In this document: in pieces, positions 8,109-16,612 of the stretch
How positions within the stretch are numbered: position 1 is the stretch's first letter
Layout of the letters: each line of letters begins with the position of its first letter
Assembly: GCA_002839435.1 (NCBI GenBank)
Contig: PGYA01000004.1
Span: 88,279-152,278 of the forward strand
DNA: 64,000 nucleotides
Reading direction: 5' to 3'
DNA from: Candidatus Riflebacteria bacterium HGW-Riflebacteria-2
Lineage (GTDB): Bacteria > Muiribacteriota > Ozemobacteria > Ozemobacterales > Ozemobacteraceae
Program-made: the position numbers and the translations under genes
Notes under the pieces: model-generated
What the model was told of the DNA's origin: nothing
The model's input: the letters and a program-made list of their open reading frames with translations, nothing else
Database searches by the model: none

Positions 8109-10148
8109 CTATACGGTCACATCGACTGCTTTGATATTCAACGCAGCCCGTCTCAGATTGGGCAGAACATTCTTTCTAATAATCGCTTCGGCAGTGTCGT
8201 TGCCGCCTGCCTGGATACGACTGGATCTGTTTCTTCCGCCAGACATCTGATTCCTGTTTCTTTCATCGGGATTTCTCGACGAAATGTCCACAGTTATTTC
8301 GGTCAAATTTACGCCCTGGTTGAGAAGCTGCTCTTTGATCTGGGGTGCCAGCTCGTCGAGACGCGCTTTCGCAAAGGCGCTTTCGGCCGAAATCCGGGCC
8401 GATACTGTTCCATCCTTGGAGGTAAGTTCCATTTCAAGCTTGCCAAGTTCGCCGGGATCGAGCTCCATATTGAGAATCTTGCTGCCATTCTCGGTTTTCA
8501 GATATTCTGCTTTTTCCAGCATCTGACTGAAAATGTGAGTGGCGGCAGGAACTGGTGTGGCGGGTCTTGCTGCGCTCATTGAACTTGCGGGAGTGCCGTT
8601 GTGGGAAGAGAATCCGTTGCTTCCATTGCCGGCATTGTTGTTGTTCATGGCTGAATGTCGTTTAACCGCTTCGGGAGAGTAAGTTTCTGCTGAATTCGCC
8701 TTTTCGCCGCCAGCAGATTTTTCTGCAAACAGTGAAAAGAATTTTCTGGCAGCTTCTTCTGTTGCGGCTTTCGCCTGTTCAGGTGTAACCGGTTGGGCAG
8801 TCGCTGTCTGCGTTGTGGATTTGTTTGCGAGCATCGGTTCATCGGCCGTTTCTGTCTGGTCAACGGAACTGGCTGTTTCATTGACCGGTTGATTCAGACG
8901 ATTGAACTCCTGGCGCAGACTTTCTTCATTTTGCGGCTGTTGGCTGGTTGTTTTGCTCTGACTGGTTTCGACATTCTTTTCTGTAGTATTTCTCGCGGTT
9001 TCCCGGCGGTTGTCATCTGTCGTGGCCTGTTCTGTCTGAGCTGCATTCTCAGAATTTTCGACGGACATTGCAACAGCGGGTTCTTCTGTTTCAGTTATCT
9101 GAACAGGGTTTTGCGCTACAGCATCTGCTTCGTCGGTTTTCTCTTCATGCACTGGCTCATTCATAAGTTCATCAACCACCTGAACACTTGCCTCAGATTC
9201 GCTAAGGTCTGTCGGCAACTGGGTGCTGCTTTCATCTGCTGCTTTCTGCTGATCAGTCAAAGTTTGCAGCAATTGCATCAGTTCAGGAGATTCTGTCAGC
9301 GTCAGCAATTGTTCCTTCGCTTCTGAGTCGGGCATTTCAGCAATCATTTCGCCAAGCACTTCTTTGAACGCTTCTGGCGATTCAGTTATTGCTTCAAGTT
9401 CCTGCTGTGACAGACCCTGCAAGGCTTCGATTATGACCGCCTTCTCTTCCTGCGAAAAGTTGCCGGAAATTTTCTCCAGCAGAGCTTCATAATCAATAGG
9501 CTTGTCGGAAGTTTTTGACTGACTGGTGCTGTTTTCAGTGCTGACCGCAGCGATTACCGATACTTCAACTGTCTCAGTTTGACCAGCGGCGCTGGTTGCA
9601 AGGTCGTCAGTTGCCATTTGCAGTTCTTCTGCGCCTTCCAGCTCGAGAATTGCTGTTTCAGTATCTACGGCTGTCTGTTCGTCAGTCGTATCGGTTCTGG
9701 TAACAGATTCGTCAGCAGCATCTGCATCAGTCGATACTTTATTTTCGGCCTGACTTTGTGGTTTTTTCTCCAGTTTCCTGGCACCTTCAGAGTCTGAGCT
9801 TGCGCTCTCCTCTTTCGCTTTTCTGCCCGCGGCTCTTATTGCGTCAGATTCTTTTTTGAATGAGTCTGAGTTTTCAGTCTCCCAGGGCTGGTCTTTTTTC
9901 ACCGGCATCTCAAACTTTTCCGGACGTTTTGCCAGCAACGGGTTTATTGCGTTGATGCCAGTGACGGAATATATTCTGGTGTTGCCTGTTAGTTCGCCAG
10001 TCATGCTGTTCGCTGACACATCGCCGAGTTGCTGTTGTAACAGGTTGAGGAAGTCACCGGACTGTTGATTGCTGGCTTTGTTCGGCTTGTTCAGTGGCAG
10101 TTCAGATGAAAAAAAGCCGGAAATACCATTTAACATGTCATTATTCAT
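8109..10148 (-). CDS. fliK: Flagellar hook-length control protein FliK
   Basis: 679 residues. Residues about 60-540 are a long acidic, Ser/Thr/Gln-rich, probably unfolded ruler region. The C-terminal Flg_hook domain (about 545-635) is clear: LNMELDPGELGKLEMELTSKDGTVSARISAESAFAKARLDELAPQIKEQLL, in which the 'L-P-LG-v-v' core of FliK switches export specificity. A 679-residue ruler is long for the family. The start at 10148 has an excellent Shine-Dalgarno (GGAAGGAGGTG, 6 nt spacing). It is the first gene of the operon visible here. Confidence 0.9.
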   Translation of the reverse strand: MNNDMLNGISGFFSSELPLNKPNKASNQQSGDFLNLLQQQLGDVSANSMTGELTGNTRIYSVTGINAINPLLAKRPEKFEMPVKKDQPWETENSDSFKKESDAIRAAGRKAKEESASSDSEGARKLEKKPQSQAENKVSTDADAADESVTRTDTTDEQTAVDTETAILELEGAEELQMATDDLATSAAGQTETVEVSVIAAVSTENSTSQSKTSDKPIDYEALLEKISGNFSQEEKAVIIEALQGLSQQELEAITESPEAFKEVLGEMIAEMPDSEAKEQLLTLTESPELMQLLQTLTDQQKAADESSTQLPTDLSESEASVQVVDELMNEPVHEEKTDEADAVAQNPVQITETEEPAVAMSVENSENAAQTEQATTDDNRRETARNTTEKNVETSQSKTTSQQPQNEESLRQEFNRLNQPVNETASSVDQTETADEPMLANKSTTQTATAQPVTPEQAKAATEEAARKFFSLFAEKSAGGEKANSAETYSPEAVKRHSAMNNNNAGNGSNGFSSHNGTPASSMSAARPATPVPAATHIFSQMLEKAEYLKTENGSKILNMELDPGELGKLEMELTSKDGTVSARISAESAFAKARLDELAPQIKEQLLNQGVNLTEITVDISSRNPDERNRNQMSGGRNRSSRIQAGGNDTAEAIIRKNVLPNLRRAALNIKAVDVTV

Positions 10149-10280
10149 TGTTTCACCTCCTTCCTTTTTAATTTTGTATAGTTTCCCACTATCTTTATCG
10201 TCATAATTTTCCCGAAGCCTTAGCGAAAATTTCCAAAAATATTACCGACTGACATTTGTTGCCGCATTGCCAGGTTAATT

Positions 10281-10308
10281 GTCATTGCGAGCGGAGCGAG
10301 GCAATCTC
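10281..10308. repeat. 'TCATTGCGAGCGGAGCGAGGCAATC' dispersed intergenic repeat motif
   Basis: The sequence gtcattgcgagcggagcgaggcaatctc matches the widespread palindrome-bearing motif that in many genomes yields spurious 'RHCEERS'-type peptides. ATTGC (10284-10288) pairs with GCAAT (10301-10305) around a GAGCGGAGCGAG loop. Only one copy was noticed in this window, so its repetitive nature is inferred from other genomes. Confidence 0.55.
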
Positions 10309-10390
10309 ACCGAGAAAGGAAAATTACTCAGAACGGACTTATATAAGAGCTCATTGATTAATTCGCTTTCTGTAGCTTCGGCCTTCAGCC

Positions 10391-10446
10391 GGGTTGCTTT
10401 TTCTCCAGCGCTTCGCTTGCTCACAAGCTGACGAAAAAGCAATCCC
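10391..10446. repeat. Imperfect inverted repeat
   Basis: gggttgctttttc (10391-10403) and gaaaaagcaatccc (10433-10446) are complementary with one bulged base, giving a 13-bp stem around a 29-nt loop. The flanks (ccttcagcc / gtcttcagacc) continue a weaker symmetry. It lies 85 bp from the dispersed repeat motif, and together they may be a decayed small mobile or REP-like element. Confidence 0.5.
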
Positions 10447-10630
10447 GTCTTCAGACCTCGCAATTTTGAATGAGCTTTTGCATAGCCCTTTGCCCTTGCA
10501 ATAACGATTTTTTGCCAGGAATTATCGGGACGACTCCGGTTGCGTTGCATTTTGTATAACGTGGGGGTATCCTGTTCACTCAGATCAATTATTCTTTATG
10601 TGTCTGTATCGATCTGCCAAGGAGTCTGCT

Positions 10631-12589
10631 GTGAGATATCTCTGCTGTCTGCTTTTTATCATCATTGTTTGCACCGCGTCAGCTGCCGACAAGGTCGTCT
10701 GGCCACTCAAGATAGAGATTTCGCAAAGCTCGAGTTTTGCAGAATTTCGTGGCATGCGGTTGCACGCCGGAATCGATCTGCGCACACAACGCCGTAACGG
10801 ACAGGCTGTTGTCGCGATTGCCGATGGCTTTATCTCACGGGTTGGCGTGCAGTTTCGCGGCTACGGTTATGCGCTTTATATTGACCATCCCAGTCTCAAC
10901 GCCAGGGTTGTTTACGGCCACCTTCAGGATTTTCAGGGCCCGCTCAAGGAATATATAGACGCCAAGCTGGCAAAAATGGGCAGTCGGCATGGTATAAACG
11001 ATTTTTTTACTCCCGACCGGTTTCCGGTTAAAAAGGGGCAGGTCATTGCTCTATCGGGTGAATCCGGCAGTGGCCCGCCACATCTGCACTTCGAAATGCG
11101 CAATTTTTCTGATGAACCGCTTGCTCCGGCTATGTTTGGCTATCGGCCAGTCGATCGCATCATCCCGGTGTTCCACCATTTTTATATCGAGCCGATGTCT
11201 TATGGCTGCGTCATTGACGGCAGTTTTCTGCCGAAACGCTATAATCTGGCAAAGAAAACTTCTGTGCTCTACAAGCTCAATCCTGTTCCGGCGGTGTCGG
11301 GTAAAATCGGCCTGCAGGCCGGTATTTCAGACACCAATGGCGATGGCAACCGCTACGGCGTCGAAAATGTCAGTCTGGAAGTGAATGGCAGCGCTTTGCT
11401 TGAACGTGTTTTTCATCGATACAGCTATGAACAGAGCCGCCAGGCCACCTGGATCTACGATTACTTTAAATCTAACCAGAAAGGAACTGGTTATGTTTAT
11501 ACGCTGTTCAAGTGGCCTTTTGATACATTGTATTTCGCTGCCGGTTTTCCTGCCTGGAGCGGCGTATTCGATCCGCGATCCTATGCCGGCAATTGCGCTG
11601 AATTTGCTGTGAATGCTGAAGATTTTGGCGGCAATCGCATTTCTGCTGTCGGCACCATTGTTAATCAACCAGTCGATTTCAGCAAAGATATCGATACTTC
11701 TGAAATATCCGGTTTCAGTTTTGACTGGTTCGAACAGACAGATCATACGCTTGTAGCTATAGGTGCCCGCAGCAAAGGCACGAAAGTCTCAAAAAGTGCT
11801 GGTATGATCGCCTGTCGCGACAGCCGAGGCGAAATCGCAAAACTCCTGGTTTTGCTTAGTGATACACGCGTTGAGATTGCTTTCCCCAAGGAAAAGCGTT
11901 GGCAACATGGCGCCTGGCTTGGCGACAGGCAAATTCTGCCTGAAACAACTCTGGTCGGGCCAGAAGGTGCTATTTTGGCGATGGCACCTGGTGCTCAGGC
12001 AGTATTTGCGCGAAATTCACTGCATTTCCCCACGTTCTGCTCTTTTGCGCGAACAATTGAGAAGCCTTCTCCCGGCGGCAGCTCAAAAAGGGGATTCCTC
12101 AAGCCTTATAGCGCTGCCTGGACCCTTGCTCCAGCCGAAAAGGTTTTCGATGCAGAAGTAAAGGTGAGTATAAACCCGGAAAACTATTCTGGTAGCCTGC
12201 AGAAACTTGGTGTTTATAATGTTTCGACCAGTGGCGCTTATTCGCACAATGGCGAAAAGATCGAACAGGGTTCGCTAACCTTTACAACCCGTGCCGGCGG
12301 GAGTTTTGTGATTCTGGAAGATCTGCGTGCGCCTGTTTTAAGCTATTCTCGCAAGGACAAAGATTATCACCTTGGCCCGGTATACGTTTTTAAGGTTTCC
12401 GATCTGGGTGAGGGCGTTGATTATCTCAGTGCCAGCGCCACAGTAGCCGGCAAAAAAGCAGAGGTCTACTCAGACCCAGATAAGGCCGAAATTTATGTGG
12501 TCAGACCGACGGGAAGCAACCATAAGGTTGCCTTGCAGGTGCGTGACAATGCTGGTAACAGCGGTTCAATCAGCCGCACCATCAAATAA
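10631..12589 (+). CDS. Secreted LytM/M23-family metallopeptidase
   Basis: 652 residues from a GTG start at 10631, chosen because AAGGAG lies 7 nt upstream; the track's ATG at 10598 has no such site and would precede the signal peptide. A signal peptide (RYLCCLLFIIIVCTASAA) is followed by an N-terminal M23 domain with all zinc ligands visible: H45 and D49 in LHAGIDL, and the HLH pair near residue 153 in PPHLHFEM. M23 enzymes cut peptidoglycan cross-bridges, or when degenerate activate amidases; here the ligands are intact. The remaining about 480 residues are beta-rich with no family I recognise, ending in an Ig-like segment (VYVFKVSDLGEGVDYLSASATVAGK). Expected location is the periplasm. Confidence 0.85.
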   Translation: MRYLCCLLFIIIVCTASAADKVVWPLKIEISQSSSFAEFRGMRLHAGIDLRTQRRNGQAVVAIADGFISRVGVQFRGYGYALYIDHPSLNARVVYGHLQDFQGPLKEYIDAKLAKMGSRHGINDFFTPDRFPVKKGQVIALSGESGSGPPHLHFEMRNFSDEPLAPAMFGYRPVDRIIPVFHHFYIEPMSYGCVIDGSFLPKRYNLAKKTSVLYKLNPVPAVSGKIGLQAGISDTNGDGNRYGVENVSLEVNGSALLERVFHRYSYEQSRQATWIYDYFKSNQKGTGYVYTLFKWPFDTLYFAAGFPAWSGVFDPRSYAGNCAEFAVNAEDFGGNRISAVGTIVNQPVDFSKDIDTSEISGFSFDWFEQTDHTLVAIGARSKGTKVSKSAGMIACRDSRGEIAKLLVLLSDTRVEIAFPKEKRWQHGAWLGDRQILPETTLVGPEGAILAMAPGAQAVFARNSLHFPTFCSFARTIEKPSPGGSSKRGFLKPYSAAWTLAPAEKVFDAEVKVSINPENYSGSLQKLGVYNVSTSGAYSHNGEKIEQGSLTFTTRAGGSFVILEDLRAPVLSYSRKDKDYHLGPVYVFKVSDLGEGVDYLSASATVAGKKAEVYSDPDKAEIYVVRPTGSNHKVALQVRDNAGNSGSISRTIK

Positions 12590-12683
12590 CAGCTTTGGCT
12601 GCTTCCATCTTACAGCCGTCAGGGTAATTGTCCTGAAAATGTAGAAATTTTATTGCGATCGCTCTGTCGCGGGCGCAAAAAAT

Positions 12684-12712
12684 TTGACCTTGGGGCGCAA
12701 GTCGTGTTAGCT
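12684..12712 (+). promoter_or_regulatory. Candidate promoter for first FecR gene
   Basis: TTGACC (12684-12689), 17-nt spacer, then TTAGCT (12707-12712), 58 nt before the ATG. The -35 is good and the -10 is weak. The paralogous gene downstream also has TTGACC at 14547-14552 with TAACAA 18 nt further on, so the two duplicated genes may retain related promoters. Confidence 0.35.
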
Positions 12713-12770
12713 ATTAAAGCTAAACACATGAATTAGTTGTAGACAGTTTTTTATGAGGAGCCCCGCGCTG

Positions 12771-14438
12771 ATGAAACGCATTGGTTTATTGCTGCTGGTA
12801 GCGTTCTTCTTTTCTTTCCTGCCGGCCTTTGCCGACAATGGTACTTCGATAGTCAAATTTGGCGACCTGCATGGCGAAGTCAATGTCAGACCAAACACTG
12901 AAGACGATGATGCCTACATTTTTGCCGAACTTGATACGCCTCTGCACCATGACGACCGCATCAAAACCCTGACGCGTTCGGGCGCCATCTTGAGCTTCTC
13001 TGATATGTCTACTTTTGTTATGAAAGAAGACACCACCATAGTTCTCGACATTGCCAACGAGAAGCAGAGCAAGATTGGTCTGCTGGCCGGCAACGTTTGG
13101 GTAAACCTCAAGAAAATGGCCTCCGATGGCTCGCTCGAAGTCGAAATGGGCCAGGCAGTTGCCGGTCTTAAGGGTACTAATATTACCTGTTCAACCAATC
13201 AGGGTGAAGACCGCATTCAGGTTCTGCGTGGTATCGCCAGGGTTTTGATCAAGGAATCCAAAGAAACCATCGAAGTAAAAGAAGGTGAAGAGCTGGTCGT
13301 TAAAAAGGGTGCCAAGCCCGAAAAGAAAGAAATAGATGTCGCTGCTGAACAGAAAAAATGGGAAGAAGATACCTCTCGTCTTGGTGAATCGATTCAGATG
13401 AACGAAATTCCAGATGTTCTCAAAGGCATTCTGGAATCAGAAACGGCTGAGTTTACGCGTATTAACGAGGCCTTCACGCGCATGCTTGCACAGACCACAG
13501 TTGAAGCAGCAGAAGTGATGGAGTTACAGAAAGACGCTGAACGCTTTCTCGGGATAATTCTTGAAGATAATCTGATTCTAGGTTCGATGCGCAAGAAGGT
13601 CGATCTGGCTATGCAAACTCCCGGTTTGCCTGCCGCAGATGCCGTGCAGATGGCCAGTCTGCTGCGTGAAATAGCTGCCGTTCTCTCTCGCATACAGTCA
13701 AATCAGGCTCAGGCCGGCAAGATCATGCGTTATCAGTTCAAGCTGTCAGCCCTGATAAATGAAGAGATTCAGGCTGATATAGAGCTTGTCAGAACCGAAT
13801 TGGCGCAGGCTGTATCGGAGGTCGATGCCATTCGGGCAGTGATTTCGGCAAACCCGAGCGGCCAGTCTCAGGACTGGTTCATGGAGTCGGTTGAAGTCTG
13901 CGCAATGGCACTCTCATCTCTCGAGATTATTACGGAAAAAGTCGCTGCGCTTATTGCTGAGAATCCGACAAGCGTTGAGGCACAGGCTCTGTCAAAGATG
14001 ATCGCTGATCAGCAGATAGCTATCAGTACATTGATGCGTTCTCTGGCTGTCGTTGAAATAGATTCAGCCACCATAACCGAGATGTCACAGATAGACGATA
14101 CTCTATCCGATCAGATAGTGGTTTTGCAACACGAAATCAGCGCGTATAACAGTTTGACAGATGCTACCGTGGCTGAAAAGGAATCTCGGTTTGTTTCATC
14201 TGTCAAGATTATGAGTAATTTTGCCAAGGTCCGTCGGCAGTATACTAACGCTCAGCGCCTTTATGAGACCACAGCCAAGGCTACCAGTTCTTCAAAATTT
14301 CGCACTGCCGAAATGGAAGAAGTGGAGAGTGTTTACAGCAGAATTACTGATAATTTCCAGCAGCTTGGAATAGTGGCCGAAGAACTCGAACTTAACATTC
14401 GCGATCTTGAGAGCCAGCTCAGCACATATCTGAAATAA
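12771..14438 (+). CDS. FecR-domain secreted protein with coiled-coil tail (copy 1)
   Basis: 555 residues from ATG 12771, chosen because GAGGAG lies 10 nt upstream and overlaps the track's upstream start at 12753. A signal peptide (MKRIGLLLLVAFFFSFLPAFA) leads to a FecR domain at about 25-175: a beta-rich region with FGDLHGEVNVRP, SGAILSFSDMSTFVMKEDTTIVL and GQAVAGLKGTNITC. The remaining about 380 residues are almost all helical, Glu/Gln/Ala/Leu-rich and probably coiled coil. Classical FecR proteins are inner-membrane anti-sigma regulators, but this one has no internal transmembrane helix and no sigma factor neighbour, so it is more likely a structural periplasmic or surface protein. It is followed by a terminator and by a close paralogue. 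Confidence 0.75.
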   Translation: MKRIGLLLLVAFFFSFLPAFADNGTSIVKFGDLHGEVNVRPNTEDDDAYIFAELDTPLHHDDRIKTLTRSGAILSFSDMSTFVMKEDTTIVLDIANEKQSKIGLLAGNVWVNLKKMASDGSLEVEMGQAVAGLKGTNITCSTNQGEDRIQVLRGIARVLIKESKETIEVKEGEELVVKKGAKPEKKEIDVAAEQKKWEEDTSRLGESIQMNEIPDVLKGILESETAEFTRINEAFTRMLAQTTVEAAEVMELQKDAERFLGIILEDNLILGSMRKKVDLAMQTPGLPAADAVQMASLLREIAAVLSRIQSNQAQAGKIMRYQFKLSALINEEIQADIELVRTELAQAVSEVDAIRAVISANPSGQSQDWFMESVEVCAMALSSLEIITEKVAALIAENPTSVEAQALSKMIADQQIAISTLMRSLAVVEIDSATITEMSQIDDTLSDQIVVLQHEISAYNSLTDATVAEKESRFVSSVKIMSNFAKVRRQYTNAQRLYETTAKATSSSKFRTAEMEEVESVYSRITDNFQQLGIVAEELELNIRDLESQLSTYLK

Positions 14439-14468
14439 TCAGCAGTTAAATATCGTTTTAAGCAAATT

Positions 14469-14499
14469 CTGCACGGCCCTGGCCGGGCAGAATTTTTTT
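14469..14499 (+). terminator. Rho-independent terminator
   Basis: CTGC-A-CGGC-CCTG-GCCG-G-GCAG followed by AATTTTTTT, 30 nt after the stop of the first FecR gene. The stem has a central A-G mismatch. It separates the two FecR paralogues into distinct transcripts. Confidence 0.75.
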
Positions 14500-14638
14500 C
14501 AGGCTTCCTATCACGGCTGCACCTGATGTCTGGTACTACATTTTTCTTGACCATACAGACAGCGTCATGGTAACAACAAATGTTTAAGCTGCACTCTATA
14601 TTGCGAAAAAAGATGTTTTTTTGAGGAGTTTTGGATTT

Positions 14639-16591
14639 ATGAAGCGGATTGGTCTTTTATTGCTGTTGATGACCTTTGTTTTCTCCCTTTCACCTGGTTT
14701 TGCGCAGAACGGTAGTTCTATCGTAAGGTTTGGCGATCTGCACGGAGAAGTTAACGTGCGGCCCAACGACGAAGATGACGATGCTTACATTTTTGCCGAA
14801 CTTTCTACGCCATTGAATCATAATGACCGTATCAAAACACTTACCAGATCAGGGGCCATCCTCAGCTTCTCTGATATGTCAACCTTTGTCATGAAGGAAG
14901 ATACGACCATTGTTCTCGATATCGCCAATGAACGCGAAAGCAAAATCGGTCTCGTGGCCGGCAATGTCTGGGTCAACCTGAAAAAGATGGTTGCCGACGG
15001 CTCGATGGAAGTTGAAATGAGCCAGGCTGTAGCCGGGATCAAGGGAACTAACATCACCTGCTCGAGCGACCCGGATGCTCAGGAAGATCGTGTTAAGGTT
15101 CTGCGTGGCCATGCCAGCGTTCGCATCAGGAAAACCAATGAAGTGTTTATCGTTGCAGAAGGCGAAGAAATTGTAATCACTCCAAAAAGCGCTCCGGAAA
15201 AGCAGAAGATCGATGTCGAAGAAGTTCAGAAGACCTGGGAAGAAGATCTCTCCGGCTTAGGGGAATCTCTCGATATCGACGATCTTCCAGAAATGCTGAA
15301 AAATATCAACGAATCTTCCGCTGCAGAATTTGGCAGGCTGAATGAAACTTTTCAGGCTCTGATGGCCATGGAAAAAGTCGAGCTTGCCGATGCTGTTGCG
15401 CTGCGAACCTCTGCCGAACGCTTCGTTGGTGTTATTCTTGAAAACATTCTTGTTATCAACAATGCGCGTCGCCGCGTCGATGCCGCTATGGGAACTGAGG
15501 GCATAACTGATGAACAGAGAGCGCAGCTAAGTTCTCTCATCAGAGAAATGTCCGCATCTCTGACTGGTCAGCAGAATTATCAGGCAGAGTTGGCGCGTAT
15601 GATGCGCTATCAGTTCCGTACATCTGCCATCAGCGAAGAATTCCAGTCAGAAATTGAAATGATCCGCACCGAACTGGCGCAGGCTATCGGAGAGCTGGAT
15701 AATTTTAATTCTGAATCTTCACAGGTAAGTACCGATCTCGGCCAGATGACAGAAGAGCTGGCAACGATCATTGAACGTATCGATGCAGTAAGAGCAGAAC
15801 TGGCAAACAGTTCAGGGCAATCTCAGGAATGGTTCCTCGAGAAATCTCAAGAGCTCGATGAATGTTCGCAATCTATCGAAGAGCTCTCTATAAAAGCAGA
15901 GAGTTTGAACTCTCCAATAAATGAAAGGGTGCAGAGGTTGACTGTTATTGGGTCTGCGATCTCTGACTTGTCGCAGCAGACTTTGGCAATCATTGAATTG
16001 AGTGCAGATAATGCTGAAGCACAAGCTCTGCTGAAATCCATAAATGAGCAACAGGCCCATCAGCAGTCGTTCTTAAAGACAAATGACGACTTGCTTGCAC
16101 AGATCCAGTCGTTTTTGAAGGCTGTTTCGACTCAGCAAACGGCACTTGCGTCTTTACAAAAGCCGGTTGCAGTAGTAGAAATTGATACTGCTACCATAAC
16201 CGAAATGCAGCAGATCGAATTTGAAATATCAGAAGCGATCGTAACGCTCGAGCAAGGTGTTCGCGATTACAACAGCATATCAGTGAGTCCTTTGTCGGCA
16301 GCTATCTCAAGATCGACTATTGAAGAGCAGGAAGCCCGACTGCGAGCATCGATAGCGATTATGAGCAGTTTTAACAATGCCAGAAGGCTGTATCAGAAAG
16401 CTCAGCGCAAATACGATGCAACCATGCGTTCAACTACCGGTTCTGGCGTCAGAACCGGCGAGCAGGAAGAAATGGATTCTCTGTGGATGAACATCAGCGA
16501 CCGTTTCCAGCAGCTTGGTGTAGTTGCTGAAGAACTGCAGCAGCACATTCAGGAACTCGAAGACAACCTGAACCACATGCTTAACCAATAA
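14639..16591 (+). CDS. FecR-domain secreted protein with coiled-coil tail (copy 2)
   Basis: 650 residues from ATG 14639, with GAGGAG 10 nt upstream; the track's TTG at 14621 overlaps that site. It is a paralogue of the preceding gene: signal peptide and FecR domain are nearly superimposable (FGDLHGEVNVRPN, ILSFSDMSTFVMKEDTTIVLDIAN, AVAGIKGTNITCS), while the helical tail is only loosely similar and about 90 residues longer because of an insertion around residues 350-500 (TEELATIIERIDAVRAELAN and following). Both end in the same design (FQQLGVVAEEL). It is 21 nt upstream of the outer-membrane barrel gene, so the two are probably cotranscribed. Confidence 0.75.
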   Translation: MKRIGLLLLLMTFVFSLSPGFAQNGSSIVRFGDLHGEVNVRPNDEDDDAYIFAELSTPLNHNDRIKTLTRSGAILSFSDMSTFVMKEDTTIVLDIANERESKIGLVAGNVWVNLKKMVADGSMEVEMSQAVAGIKGTNITCSSDPDAQEDRVKVLRGHASVRIRKTNEVFIVAEGEEIVITPKSAPEKQKIDVEEVQKTWEEDLSGLGESLDIDDLPEMLKNINESSAAEFGRLNETFQALMAMEKVELADAVALRTSAERFVGVILENILVINNARRRVDAAMGTEGITDEQRAQLSSLIREMSASLTGQQNYQAELARMMRYQFRTSAISEEFQSEIEMIRTELAQAIGELDNFNSESSQVSTDLGQMTEELATIIERIDAVRAELANSSGQSQEWFLEKSQELDECSQSIEELSIKAESLNSPINERVQRLTVIGSAISDLSQQTLAIIELSADNAEAQALLKSINEQQAHQQSFLKTNDDLLAQIQSFLKAVSTQQTALASLQKPVAVVEIDTATITEMQQIEFEISEAIVTLEQGVRDYNSISVSPLSAAISRSTIEEQEARLRASIAIMSSFNNARRLYQKAQRKYDATMRSTTGSGVRTGEQEEMDSLWMNISDRFQQLGVVAEELQQHIQELEDNLNHMLNQ

Positions 16592-16612
16592 GGCTACCCG
16601 GAGGAAAATAAA

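Larger units (their letters stand above)
10149..10630. other. Gene-free stretch between divergent operons
   Basis: 482 bp between fliK (minus) and the LytM gene (plus). The fliK-proximal 110 bp should hold the flagellar promoter; a weak ATGACG-N18-TATACA pair can be read on the minus strand but I do not call it. The centre holds a dispersed-repeat motif and an inverted repeat, listed separately. The ORF track entry 10275..10550 (91 residues) falls entirely in this repetitive material and has no homology-like features. Confidence 0.6.

Noticed and set aside
10275-10550. 91-residue ORF on the minus strand
   Set aside because: It lies entirely in intergenic repeat material and has no family-like features.
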